DNA from: Lachnospiraceae bacterium
GTDB lineage: Bacteria > Bacillota > Clostridia > Lachnospirales > Lachnospiraceae
Direction: 5' to 3'
Length of the DNA: 44,617 nucleotides
NCBI GenBank assembly: GCA_017513625.1
Contig: JAFXEW010000111.1
Span: forward strand, 1-44,617
Numbering within the stretch: the stretch's first letter is position 1; each line of letters begins with the position of its first letter. The translations under genes were made by a program, and so were the position numbers. Shown piece by piece: positions 16,451 through 25,438 of this stretch. The notes under the pieces are model-generated. The model made no database searches and was not told where the DNA came from. It saw only the letters and a program-made list of their open reading frames with translations.

Positions 16451-18676
16451 TTATAAGTAGGAAAACCACACCAGCATCTCCCCTTCGCCGCGGTTGTTCC
16501 ACGCATAATAAGGAATAAATGTAAGTTCGCAGTCTTCCCTGCGGCTCCTTCCAAACAGATGATAAAGTGGCTCATCCTCTTGTTTGTCATCCGGATTCTC
16601 TTCCTGTAACAAAAAGTCCGTCTTACGGATACCCGGCACCTTCAGCAAGGTCAGCTCATGCCCCAAATCATTATACGGCATCAACCGGGTCTGCTTATCA
16701 ATCTGTTTCAGTATATCGCTGCTTACGGAAAGCAGATGCAGGTCTTTGCCGTTATCTGCCTCTTCTATACAATAACAGATCGGGCCGCGCATCAGGGCTG
16801 CTTTACCAAGGTTTTCCCGTACCTTCTCATGGCTCTCCACAGCACGGACAGGCATTGGGAATTCCAGTTCTATGCTGTCTCCATCCTGCCAGATGCCTGT
16901 GAGATACAGATAACCGTCCTTAATCTCTGCCTGCGTATCTGCAAATCCACAGCGTGACTGCTCTTCAAAACGGTGTGCTCCGGCATTTTTAAGCAGGATA
17001 TTCTCTTCGATGCTTCCACCTTTTCGTTTTACCCGGATTTCAACATCCTTTCTCTCCGTCCATCCCGGAATACGGAATGCCATGCTATGGTATACGGGCT
17101 GCTCCATATGCAAAACAGTTTCCACATGACCGCTTCGGGGCACCTCACTTCTCACTTCCATATCCACGGGAATCTTTATGATATCCCTGGTCATTCTGCC
17201 TTCCCGATGTAAATCCGCAAAAAATCGCACCGAGCCGGCCACGTACAGATGCGTAAAAAGGGTAGTCATATTGTCCGTATAGGCATAGGCTCCAAGAGAG
17301 GTAACCATCCGGGCTATATTGGGCGGACAGCAGGCACAACCGAACCATTTCTGTCTGATGCTCTTCACATGGAACTTTCTTTCATCCTTTTTACATGCAT
17401 CCGGAAAGACCTCCAGCGGATTTACATAGAAGAAACTCTTACCATCCAGGGCCATTCCTGCAGGCACCGTATTGTAGAGTGCCAACTCCATCACATCACC
17501 ATAAGAAGCTTTTGCTTCTATCTGAAGCATTCTGCGTGCAAAAAATACCAGTCCGATAGCTGCGCAGGTCTCAGAATAAGCAGTATCATTGGGCAGGTCA
17601 TATGCTGCTGCAAAGGCTTCCCCCACATGGGTGCCGCCGATACCTCCGGTGATGTATAATTTATTCCGGACAATACTATTCCAAAGTCTGCTACACGCTT
17701 CATAGAGACCTTCATCACCTTTTACTCTGGCCACATCTGCCATACCGCTGTACAAATACACCGCACGCACCGCATGTCCTACTGCCTCTTCCTGCTCCCT
17801 TACCGGCTTATGTGCCTGATGATAGACATCCTGCACACCGAATTCATCCGGCTTTCTCTTATACTCCCAGCCTTCATGTTCAGCTCTTTCTCTTTCTTCT
17901 GTTTCAAAATAGTAAGGTCTGGTTCCGCGCTGGTCTATAAAGAAACTGCTAAGCTCCAGATATTTCATATCGCCCGTTATCTCAAATAACTTCACAAGAG
18001 CCATCTCTGCAATTTCATGGCCGGGATAACCTTTCTTTTGTCCTGCTCCGGGACCGAAACACTCACAGACAAAGTCTCCGTAGGCCATTGCCGCCTTCAA
18101 AAGCTTATCCTTTCCCGTAGCCTGAAAATAAGCTATGGCTCCTTCCACCAGGTGTCCGAAACAATACAATTCATGGTGGTCCTTCAGATTGGTAAAAATA
18201 CGGTCCATACCATTTATAATGTAATAGGTATCCAAGTAACCGTTTTCGGCCTGGGCTGCACACACAATATCAATTGCCTCATCTGCAATACGTTCCAGTT
18301 CCGGGTCAGGATGTACCGTCAGGGAATATCCTACCGCCTCTATCCATTTAGCAAAATCACTATCCTGAAATACAAAACCATAGAATTTATCTTCTTCCAT
18401 TCCCTTATCAGGATCAGGCAGTGCATTAAAGCCGCGGAAGGAATATACGGGAGGGACAAAGTCCCTTTTTTCACGTTTTTCCCGCATCAGGCGGCCTGCC
18501 ACTTTAAAATTCCTCATGCAAAAGCTGGGGGCTGCACCTTCCACTCTGTCATTCAACGCGTCCCACTGATAGGGAATCACTTCTTTTCTCACCAGTTCCT
18601 GCTGTCTGTGCCAGAAACTGTCCGTAATTTTTACATTGCTTAACGGTAACGGGGTACTGAATTCCGTACTCTTCAT
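16451..18676 (-). CDS. Beta-L-arabinofuranosidase, glycoside hydrolase family 127 (DUF1680 type)
   Basis: 741 residues, no signal peptide. The family releases beta-L-arabinofuranose, for example from hydroxyproline-linked arabino-oligosaccharides of plant extensins, using a zinc-bound cysteine as nucleophile. The CACCPPNIARM motif near residues 445-455 holds the cysteine cluster (zinc ligands and nucleophile). The (alpha/alpha)6 barrel sequences YFQATGKDKLLKAAMAYGDF, GYPGHEIAEMALVKLFEITG and YSETCAAIGLVFFARRML are typical. The C-terminal 250 residues are beta-sandwich domains. It is about 80 residues longer than the well-known HypBA1 enzyme. GGGAGG precedes ATG 18676. It follows the SGNH hydrolase gene by 28 bases. 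Confidence 0.92.
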   Translation of the reverse strand: MKSTEFSTPLPLSNVKITDSFWHRQQELVRKEVIPYQWDALNDRVEGAAPSFCMRNFKVAGRLMREKREKRDFVPPVYSFRGFNALPDPDKGMEEDKFYGFVFQDSDFAKWIEAVGYSLTVHPDPELERIADEAIDIVCAAQAENGYLDTYYIINGMDRIFTNLKDHHELYCFGHLVEGAIAYFQATGKDKLLKAAMAYGDFVCECFGPGAGQKKGYPGHEIAEMALVKLFEITGDMKYLELSSFFIDQRGTRPYYFETEERERAEHEGWEYKRKPDEFGVQDVYHQAHKPVREQEEAVGHAVRAVYLYSGMADVARVKGDEGLYEACSRLWNSIVRNKLYITGGIGGTHVGEAFAAAYDLPNDTAYSETCAAIGLVFFARRMLQIEAKASYGDVMELALYNTVPAGMALDGKSFFYVNPLEVFPDACKKDERKFHVKSIRQKWFGCACCPPNIARMVTSLGAYAYTDNMTTLFTHLYVAGSVRFFADLHREGRMTRDIIKIPVDMEVRSEVPRSGHVETVLHMEQPVYHSMAFRIPGWTERKDVEIRVKRKGGSIEENILLKNAGAHRFEEQSRCGFADTQAEIKDGYLYLTGIWQDGDSIELEFPMPVRAVESHEKVRENLGKAALMRGPICYCIEEADNGKDLHLLSVSSDILKQIDKQTRLMPYNDLGHELTLLKVPGIRKTDFLLQEENPDDKQEDEPLYHLFGRSRREDCELTFIPYYAWNNRGEGEMLVWFSYL

Positions 18677-18704
18677 CTTTGGTTTCCTCCCGGAATATAT
18701 AACA

Positions 18705-19838
18705 TTAACGACATATGGTCTCCCAAATCACCTGGGCATATAATCTGATGGCAAAATCGTTGGGGTGATTCACTGCATTACCGCTGATTTCATAATATTC
18801 CTTACCACGTGCCATTACTTCGCGGAACATACTGTGTACCGGAGCACATACGATTCCCTCTCTGCGGGCTGCATATCCTGTAAGCGCCCTTTCGTACATC
18901 AACAGATTATCATGTCTGTATGCTTCCATCTCAGGATTAGCCACCATGGCAGGATAAACCACAAATTCACATAAAGGATTACGCTTTCGTATTTCACTCA
19001 CAATTCCGTCAATATATTCAATAAAAGTTTCTGCAGGGTCCCACATACAATTCATACTGAATCCGAGAAATACCAAGTCCGGTGTCTCCACCCTGTCAAA
19101 AAGTTCATTTACATGGTCCAGTCCCCACTTTGCGGTAGAGCCGCCTGCAGACAAATTATCTCCCGTCACCTTTGCATTGGGGAACATACTCTGAAGCTGT
19201 TCCGTCACCAATCTGGCCCAAACAGGCATCTTGGGATAACGTTCAAAATGAATGCGTATGGGCTCCAATGTGTACATATCAATAGCTGTCTCATCCGCAC
19301 CGCTGGCCTCCCAGCCTGCGGTAATACTGTCTCCGTAATATACAATATGAAGAGACTCATTACGCTCCAGTCTGCCATAGGTCTCCGGCAGCCCCATACC
19401 CTGAGCCGCAGGAATAATTCCAGCCCAGCCCCACTCATCATGTGCTGCATCAACCTCATATGTTACAAGTATCTGATACTCATGTATATCAGGCTTTATA
19501 TGTACGAAATACTCCTTACCGGGCAAACAAAGCCATTCTATCTGGGGAATCCCCTCATAAGGGCTTACATAATCCTGCCTCTTTAACACCGGAATCCGGC
19601 TGTGCTCTGTGCGGCAAATTCCTTTATCCGTAATCTCGTAGTCAATATGCTCTTCATAAACCACAGAGGCATCATAATTAATAACACTTGTGATTTTAAA
19701 TCTCTCGTATAAAAGATTACCGCCCCTGATATTACCCTCAGCATCTTCAAAAAAACAAACTGATTCTTCCCATACGCGATCCCCGTTCCAAACAGGTGCC
19801 ATCCACTTCTCAATTCTTAAACTCTGTATCGTATTCAT
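18705..19838 (-). CDS. SGNH/GDSL-type hydrolase with N-terminal beta domain, likely carbohydrate esterase
   Basis: I prefer ATG 19838 (377 residues, MNTIQSLRIEKWMAPVWNGD); GTG 19847 is possible because AAGGTGGAG lies before it. The N-terminal 150 residues form a beta-sandwich; the SGNH catalytic part follows with block I HIVYYGDSITAG (serine about 171), block II GGSTAKWGLDH, block III LGFSMN and block V ISGNAVNHPNDFAIRLYAQ (catalytic His). There is no signal peptide. Enzymes of this layout remove acetyl groups from plant glycans. Operon with GH127 suggests it deacetylates the oligosaccharides that GH127 then cuts. Confidence 0.85.
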   Translation of the reverse strand: MNTIQSLRIEKWMAPVWNGDRVWEESVCFFEDAEGNIRGGNLLYERFKITSVINYDASVVYEEHIDYEITDKGICRTEHSRIPVLKRQDYVSPYEGIPQIEWLCLPGKEYFVHIKPDIHEYQILVTYEVDAAHDEWGWAGIIPAAQGMGLPETYGRLERNESLHIVYYGDSITAGWEASGADETAIDMYTLEPIRIHFERYPKMPVWARLVTEQLQSMFPNAKVTGDNLSAGGSTAKWGLDHVNELFDRVETPDLVFLGFSMNCMWDPAETFIEYIDGIVSEIRKRNPLCEFVVYPAMVANPEMEAYRHDNLLMYERALTGYAARREGIVCAPVHSMFREVMARGKEYYEISGNAVNHPNDFAIRLYAQVIWETICR

Positions 19839-19925
19839 CTCTCTCACCTCTCCACCTTTTATCCGTAACCTACGGCGGTTTATGTTAATATATGCCTGCT
19901 TTCCGTATCACCAATTGTATATTTA

Positions 19926-19955
19926 AGTATACTATATTTCTCCCACAAATGCCAA
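19926..19955 (-). promoter_or_regulatory. Promoter of the SGNH-GH127 operon
   Basis: Minus strand: -35 TTGGCA (19955-19950), 18-base spacer, -10 TATACT (19931-19926). The leader is about 80 bases. Between here and the rightward promoter at 20159 I see no gene. Confidence 0.6.
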
Positions 19956-20158
19956 TGTAATATCTTGTTTTTATACTTTTTATTATCCATATGATTGAAC
20001 ACATTGACTTACTGCCGCCCCATATATAACCCACCTTTTAATACACCTTCCGTCGGACATGATTCCTTGCTTTTTATGCTCACTGCTTACTTTCCGCAAT
20101 TATCTTTCCCGCTATACTCACATGACACACATTCCTTATTTTTTCCTTAATGACACAC

Positions 20159-20212
20159 TTGTCATCAACGATATATTGTGGTATACTCAAAGAGTGGCAT
20201 ACGATATATGCC
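20159..20212 (+). promoter_or_regulatory. Extended -10 promoter with downstream palindrome, tocopherol-cyclase-like gene
   Basis: -35 TTGTCA (20159-20164), 17-base spacer, -10 TATACT (20182-20187) preceded by TGG. An inverted repeat GGCATA (20196-20201) / TATGCC (20207-20212) lies across the predicted start of transcription and may be an operator. Confidence 0.65.
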
Positions 20213-20259
20213 GACAGCTGTTTTGACACTGTTGTTTTATTCAAAAGAGGAATGGGCAA

Positions 20260-21396
20260 ATGAACAAATCTGATCCTTTCAGAAACGCATACGGACTCAC
20301 GGGTTCCCTTGCCAAAAAAGGCTATATGAGGTGGTGGCACTCTTTTCGTGGCACAGGCCTTGTTACCGGCAAAGTGCGGACCTTTTTTGTTGAATATATG
20401 ATTATGAATCCCGGGCTCGGCTCGGATAAACCCATCTGGGGACTTCATCCTTACTATCGCAAACGCGGCATGAAACCTTCTTACTTTTTGGTAAAGGCCG
20501 GCGTGCTCCCGTCTGAGCAGGGCAACGACGGCAAACAGCTCCACCGCTTTTTTGCCATGGATGAGCTGGCAGTTTCCCATACACCCTTTGTACTGCAGGC
20601 CGACGACTGCTTCTATAGCGAAGGTAAGATAACAGGCGTTATAGATGTATGCCGGGAATCTGCCTCACAGCGTTTTCTGCAAACAGATGCAGGCAATATG
20701 TCCTGGCAACTTGAAGTATTGAAGACCATTTCCTGCCATACCGGCTTCATTGCCTCACCTCTTTTCACGGCACTCCATGCTTTGGAAAGCTTTTGGCACG
20801 GAGAAGGCATCCAATGCTACTTCCGTGGCCATATAACGTTAGACGGCGAAGAATACCGGGTGTCCACCGACGACTGTTTCGGATATGCAGACAAGCATTG
20901 GGGACGAACTTATAATCATCCCTGGCTGCAGTTTGCCACCAGTCATCTGACCAGTTCACGCACCGGCAAACTCTTAAAGCACTCTGCTCTCGCCATCGAC
21001 GGCAGCAGCTCCCGTTTCCTCTTTTTCCCTTTGAGAAAGCGTCTGAATCTGCAATTGACCTATACCGGCGAAGATTATGATTTTACTTTTGCAAATCTTT
21101 TAAAGCTTCCCCGCATCAAATGGGACAGCAAAGAAAAAAAGGGGCGGCTGGTCTGGCATATAAAAGCACGTAACCGGGATATACTGCTAAAGATGTCTGT
21201 CAGTGCACCATTAAAAACAATGATGCCCCTCCATTATGAAACAACGGACGGGCGCAGGCATAAGCAACCTCTGCTGGGAAGTGCTTTCGGTCAGGGCTGG
21301 ATAGAAATCTACCGCAATACGCCTGACGGAACCGAATTAGTGGACAGACTTCTGATTCACGATGCACTATGTGAATACCGCAATGCCAACCATTAG
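20260..21396 (+). CDS. Tocopherol cyclase-like family protein
   Basis: 378 residues, no signal peptide. The sequences MRWWHSFRGTGLVTGKVRTF, STDDCFGYADKHWGRTYNHPW and LQFATSHL match the two-lobed beta fold shared by plant tocopherol cyclase and carotenoid hydratase-type enzymes. In bacteria without tocopherol the substrate is unknown; hydrophobic prenyl or lipid-like ligands are likely by analogy. The Asp, Trp and His of YADKHWGRTYNHPW are candidate ligand-site residues. AGAGG is 9 bases before ATG 20260. The gene is monocistronic, with its own promoter and a shared terminator at 21432-21466. Confidence 0.75.
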   Translation: MNKSDPFRNAYGLTGSLAKKGYMRWWHSFRGTGLVTGKVRTFFVEYMIMNPGLGSDKPIWGLHPYYRKRGMKPSYFLVKAGVLPSEQGNDGKQLHRFFAMDELAVSHTPFVLQADDCFYSEGKITGVIDVCRESASQRFLQTDAGNMSWQLEVLKTISCHTGFIASPLFTALHALESFWHGEGIQCYFRGHITLDGEEYRVSTDDCFGYADKHWGRTYNHPWLQFATSHLTSSRTGKLLKHSALAIDGSSSRFLFFPLRKRLNLQLTYTGEDYDFTFANLLKLPRIKWDSKEKKGRLVWHIKARNRDILLKMSVSAPLKTMMPLHYETTDGRRHKQPLLGSAFGQGWIEIYRNTPDGTELVDRLLIHDALCEYRNANH

Positions 21397-21431
21397 AAAC
21401 ATAAAAGAATACAGCCAAGCAACTATAAATA

Positions 21432-21466
21432 AAAAGGTATCACCCATTCTGCGGGCGATACCTTTT
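21432..21466. terminator. Bidirectional terminator between convergent genes
   Basis: Stem AAAAGGTATCACCC (21432-21445) / GGGCGATACCTTTT (21453-21466), 7-base loop. One A-C mismatch on the plus strand becomes a G-U pair in the leftward transcript, where a U-rich tail follows, so it suits the cysteine synthase gene best. Confidence 0.8.
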
Positions 21467-21510
21467 ATGATTATATGCCAATTAATCTTCTTATGTTTGC
21501 TACTCTCGGC

Positions 21511-22452
21511 CTATTCAGCTTCCGCAAACATGGGTGATGACAAATAGCGGTCTCCGGAATCCGGCAAAAGTGCCACAATGGTTTTGCCTTTATTTTCCGG
21601 TCTTTTCGCCAAAAGAAGTGCTGCATGCATTACGGCTCCGGAGGTAATACCCGTGAGGACACCTTCCCTGCGGGCGATTTTGCGGCCGGCGTCAAAAGCT
21701 TCCTGCGTGGTAACAGGTATAATCTCATCCAGGATTTCCTTATCCAGTATATCAGGAATAAAATTAGCTCCTATGCCCTGTAAACCGTGGGAGCCGGCCT
21801 CTCCGCCCGATAAAAGAGGGGAATCTGCAGGTTCTACGGCTACCACCCTTACTTTGGGATTTTAGGCCTTTAAATACCTTCCGGTACCTGTAATGGTACC
21901 GCCGGTACCCACTCCTGCCACAAAGATATCTACCTTACCTTCACTATCCTTCCATATCTCCGGCCCCGTAGTCAGTTCATGGGCCTTTACATTGGAAAGA
22001 TTCACAAATTGTCCCAATATCATGGAACCAGGGATCTCCCTATGCAGTTCCTCCGCTTTTTCCACTGCGCCTTTAATTCCCTTGGCACCTTCCGTAAGCA
22101 CCAGTCTGGCACCGTATGCAGCCAGCATGTTTCTGCGCTCCACACTCATGGTATCGGGCAGGGTCAGAATCGCCTTATATCCACGGGCTGCAGCTACCGA
22201 TGCAAGACCGATTCCCGTATTACCCGAAGTAGGCTCTATAATGGTTCCTCCGGGCTTTAAAATCCCCTGCTCTTCCGCATCCAGAATCATCTGCAGTGCA
22301 ATTCTGTCCTTAGCACTTCCTGCGGGATTAAAAAGCTCCAGCTTGCCTAAAATCTCTACATCCTTTATCCCCGCATCCTCCATTATATGATTCATCCGAA
22401 GCAGGGGCGTGCCGCCGATTAATTCCTGTACACTGTTAAATATTCTTGCCAT
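21511..22452 (-). pseudogene. cysK: Cysteine synthase (O-acetylserine sulfhydrylase) interrupted by one in-frame TAA
   Basis: The frame from ATG 22452 covers 313 sense positions broken only at codon 197 by TAA (21864-21862). Before the stop: NPAGSAKDR with the PLP lysine, [25 protein letters not shown]. After it, in the same frame: NPKVRVVAVEPADSPLLSGG, ITSGAVMHAALLLA, ALLPDSGDRYLSS. Relatives carry Lys (or Glu/Gln-Lys) at this point, so a single AAA-to-TAA change explains it. Everything else is intact and of normal length, so the lesion is recent, a sequencing error, or suppressed. The 196-residue fragment lacks the C-terminal part that completes the PLP site. It follows the small gene at 22472-22804 by 19 bases. 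Confidence 0.85.
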
Positions 22453-22471
22453 ATTCCCTCCAAATAGATAT

Positions 22472-22804
22472 CTATAATCCTAATATATAAAATACATCTT
22501 CTGTTTCAAAGTTTTGCTGTACCCATTCATCCGCCTCCATAATAGCGTCAAGCACTTCGGCGCCGGTCTCACGGGCCAGCAGACATACCTTTTCCCATGC
22601 CTCCCGGGTCACCGCAGTATTTCCGTAGGATTCATATTCAGGAACAGCCGCCGCAAACAGCTCGTGAAGCTTCAGCCCTGTGCATACATCATCATGCAGC
22701 AATAGCGAATCTTCCCTCCAGAAACTCCTTCCGTCCCATTCTCCCTTGTAAAACTCATGATAACAGGTTCCCTTTCTTTCCTTTTCCGTACAAAAATACT
22801 CCAT
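22472..22804 (-). CDS. Hypothetical acidic protein, 110 residues
   Basis: ATG 22804 has AAGGAG 8 bases upstream, better than GTG 22810. The protein ([20 protein letters not shown]) is rich in Glu, Trp and Tyr, has no membrane segment, and ends [13 protein letters not shown] do not recognise the family. It shares the transcript with cysK. A role in sulfur or amino acid metabolism would be a guess. Confidence 0.6.
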   Translation of the reverse strand: MEYFCTEKERKGTCYHEFYKGEWDGRSFWREDSLLLHDDVCTGLKLHELFAAAVPEYESYGNTAVTREAWEKVCLLARETGAEVLDAIMEADEWVQQNFETEDVFYILGL

Positions 22805-22878
22805 GTACACATCTCCTTAAATACATGTATCCTATCTTTTTTACTTATGTTTTATAATCTAGTATATCCATATGAACC

Positions 22879-22907
22879 ATTTTATGCTAAAATAGTCTTA
22901 ATTTCAA
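22879..22907 (-). promoter_or_regulatory. Promoter of the 110-residue protein and cysK
   Basis: Minus strand: -35 TTGAAA (22907-22902), 17-base spacer, -10 TAAAAT (22884-22879). A rightward extended -10 candidate TGCTAAAAT overlaps it at about 22884-22892 and may serve the zinc-ribbon gene, so the two divergent promoters probably interfere. Confidence 0.5.
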
Positions 22908-22948
22908 TACACTAATGTGTTAAAACCAAACGAAAGAAGAGCCAAAGT

Positions 22949-24604
22949 ATGTACGCATGTCCCAACTGTGCCGCCAACCTGCGGTACGACATTGAACGAA
23001 AAAAATTACATTGTGCAAGCTGTGATACGTCCGTAGATCCCTATTCTTTTCACAAAGATCCCGAGGAGAATGCGGCGGAAGATTACGAAGTAACTGTCTT
23101 CACCTGCACGCAGTGCGGCGGTGAAATCATAAGTGATGATACCACTGCAGCCACCTTTTGCAGTTATTGCGGAACCGCCACTATATTGGAAAGCCGCATC
23201 AGCAGGGAACGCAGGCCCAGCCACATCATACCCTTTTCCCAGACCATGGAGAATTGTAAAAAGTCCTATAAAAGCCTTCTGCGCAAAGCGATTTTTACTC
23301 CTAAGGAATTGAAAGACCCTGATCATATCGAAAAATTCAGGGGCATTTACATGCCCTATTGGGTGTATTCCTTTGAAAAGAACAGCCCTACCACTTTTCA
23401 CGGTAAAAAGTCATATCAACGGGGAGATTACCTGATTACCCGGCACTATGCCATTGAAGCCCACGTGGATGCATGCTATGAGGGCATTTCTTTTGATGCT
23501 TCCTCCACCTTTGCAGACAGCTTAAGCAGTGCCATTGCGCCCTTTGACTTAAATCGCGGCATGCCCTTTAATCCTTCCTTCCTTAGCGGTTTCTATGCAG
23601 ATACCAGTGATGTGGACAGGATGCTTTACTACGGCGACGGTGCTGATTTATTTGTACGGGACTGTGCACGGACTGCCATGCAGGACCGCACTCTTAAAAA
23701 ATTCGGTGTAGGAAAATCCAGCCACTCTACTCCCGAATCATCCTTGGGATACGATGAGTGGAAAAGCCATCTGGCCCTATTTCCCGTATGGTTCCTGGCT
23801 TACCGCAAGGACGACCGTGTAGCATACGCTGTTGTAAACGGCCAAACCGGCAAAGCAGCTGCCGATTTGCCAATAGATATCAAGCGTTATTTATTAATTT
23901 CCTTCCTTTTAGCAGTGCCTATATTTGTATTATTAAATATGTTTTTTACCTTTAAACCCGGCACGGTTCTGTTATGGGCCGCTTTATTAGCAGTGCTCTC
24001 CGTTATCATCTGCAGTACCCAGATTAATTCCCTGATTTCAAGAGAAAAAATGGAAGATGATAAGGGTATGAAATATAAGAGCGCTGCCGGCACATGGTTC
24101 CCTCCCGAAGAGAAGGATAATTCCTATTTACGGAAAAATCACAGAGGTGTAATATCTGACCATAGGATAGAAACAACCAAACTGCTTCGTATAATACCGC
24201 CGATTTTGATGGTACTTGTCTCCTTTTTACCTACAATTTCCTCCTTCTATATATTTATGTTTTTGGGAATTTTTTCTCTGTGTATACTCCCTTTGGTATT
24301 GGCGGTAACTTCTGCAAGTACCAAACGCCGTAGCACCACCAAATCAAATAAAACACGGAACCTTAGTCTGACAGCCAACTGGAACCAGAAGCTATCCGCA
24401 CTGATTAAGCCCGGTATATCCGTCATTTTAGCGCTCTTAATCGCCATCTGGAGTCCTGTAAATGATATATTTTACTATATTGGTGCCATTTTGTGCATGC
24501 TTGGCGTAGCATGGGCCCAAATGGATATCATGAAACGGCACAACCGTTTAACCACCCGTAAATTACCTCAGCTTGGCAGAAGGGGAGGTGATGAAAATGC
24601 ATAA
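22949..24604 (+). CDS. Membrane protein with two N-terminal zinc ribbons
   Basis: 551 residues. The N-terminus has two zinc-binding pairs, YACPNCAANLRYD with LHCASCDTSVD (residues 4-27), and FTCTQCGGEI with FCSYCGTAT (about 51-76). A soluble middle domain follows with FRGIYMPYWVYSFEKNSPTT and LALFPVWFLAYRKDDRVAYA. Hydrophobic segments lie at about 310-330, 334-352, 413-432, 435-452 and 485-520. The family is widespread in Clostridia and often paired with a TPM-domain protein, as here: the next gene overlaps it by 8 bases. Its role is unknown; envelope assembly or quality control is a reasonable guess. Confidence 0.75.
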   Translation: MYACPNCAANLRYDIERKKLHCASCDTSVDPYSFHKDPEENAAEDYEVTVFTCTQCGGEIISDDTTAATFCSYCGTATILESRISRERRPSHIIPFSQTMENCKKSYKSLLRKAIFTPKELKDPDHIEKFRGIYMPYWVYSFEKNSPTTFHGKKSYQRGDYLITRHYAIEAHVDACYEGISFDASSTFADSLSSAIAPFDLNRGMPFNPSFLSGFYADTSDVDRMLYYGDGADLFVRDCARTAMQDRTLKKFGVGKSSHSTPESSLGYDEWKSHLALFPVWFLAYRKDDRVAYAVVNGQTGKAAADLPIDIKRYLLISFLLAVPIFVLLNMFFTFKPGTVLLWAALLAVLSVIICSTQINSLISREKMEDDKGMKYKSAAGTWFPPEEKDNSYLRKNHRGVISDHRIETTKLLRIIPPILMVLVSFLPTISSFYIFMFLGIFSLCILPLVLAVTSASTKRRSTTKSNKTRNLSLTANWNQKLSALIKPGISVILALLIAIWSPVNDIFYYIGAILCMLGVAWAQMDIMKRHNRLTTRKLPQLGRRGGDENA

Positions 24605-25376
24605 ATACATTAAAGCACTTCTTACATTAGTATTTACATGTATTCTGATACTTGCCCTGCCCTCGGATTGCCGGGCAGAAGACGGCAGGCAGATATCTTC
24701 AGGTTATCAGATTATTATTGAAGATGATGCAGAGCTTCTTTCCACTCCTGAGGAGCGTCAGCTGGCAGAGACCATGGAGCCCATTACTGCTTACGGTAAT
24801 GTAGCATTTAAATCCATCCTCTCCAATCCGGGCGATACCGATTCTTATGCGGAAGATTACTATTATCACCTGTTCGGACGGGATAGCGGCACCCTTTTCC
24901 TGATTGATATGGATAACCGGATGATATATATTCACAGTGACGGTGCCATCTATAAGACCATTACCAAGGATTATGCGGAAACCATTACGGACAACGTGTA
25001 TAAACATGCTTCCAACGCAGATTACCACCTCTGTGCTGCAGAAGCATACAGCCAGATTGACACCCTTCTACAGGGAAATAGAATCCGCCAGCCCATGAAG
25101 TACATCAGCAATGCATTACTGGCAGTTTTACTGGCATTTTTCCTCTGCTATGCATGGATTTGTACCATTACCGGTCTGAAGCGTCCTGATGATGAAGAGC
25201 TGATGAAGGATGTAACCGCCCACTTTAACATGCAGATAACCGCTCCGCCTAAAATGACCGGCGAAACCCGCACCTACAATCCTCAGAGCTCAGGCGGAAG
25301 TTCAGGCGGCAGTTCAGGTGGTGGAGGACGCTCCGGTGGCGGCGGTGGCGGTGGCGGCTGTGGCCACAGCTTTTAA
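24597..25376 (+). CDS. TPM-domain (YgcG-like) secreted/membrane protein with Gly-rich tail
   Basis: ATG 24597 is chosen because GGGGAGG ends 8 bases upstream; it overlaps the zinc-ribbon gene's stop. The 259-residue protein has a signal peptide (MHKYIKALLTLVFTCILILA, cleavage near DCRA), an extracellular TPM domain (about 35-165) with ELLSTPEERQLAETM and GRDSGTLFLIDMDNRMIYIH, one transmembrane helix (about 172-192) and a tail of Ser/Gly repeats ending GGGGCGHSF, the classic ending of this family. TPM proteins occur in photosystem repair and in bacterial envelope functions. It is coupled to the zinc-ribbon protein and the two probably form a complex. Confidence 0.8.
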   Translation: MHKYIKALLTLVFTCILILALPSDCRAEDGRQISSGYQIIIEDDAELLSTPEERQLAETMEPITAYGNVAFKSILSNPGDTDSYAEDYYYHLFGRDSGTLFLIDMDNRMIYIHSDGAIYKTITKDYAETITDNVYKHASNADYHLCAAEAYSQIDTLLQGNRIRQPMKYISNALLAVLLAFFLCYAWICTITGLKRPDDEELMKDVTAHFNMQITAPPKMTGETRTYNPQSSGGSSGGSSGGGGRSGGGGGGGGCGHSF

Positions 25377-25438
25377 GCCGCCCGCAATCAATTCCACATG
25401 TTATTTATCAGAAATTATATAGCTTCAAAGGATTATAT

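Noticed and set aside
22909..22920. ACACTAATGTGT near the zinc-ribbon gene as a second copy of the acyl-CoA ligase operator
   Set aside because: It is 2 bases shorter and its centre is not symmetric, so the match to ACACATTAATGTGT is not convincing.
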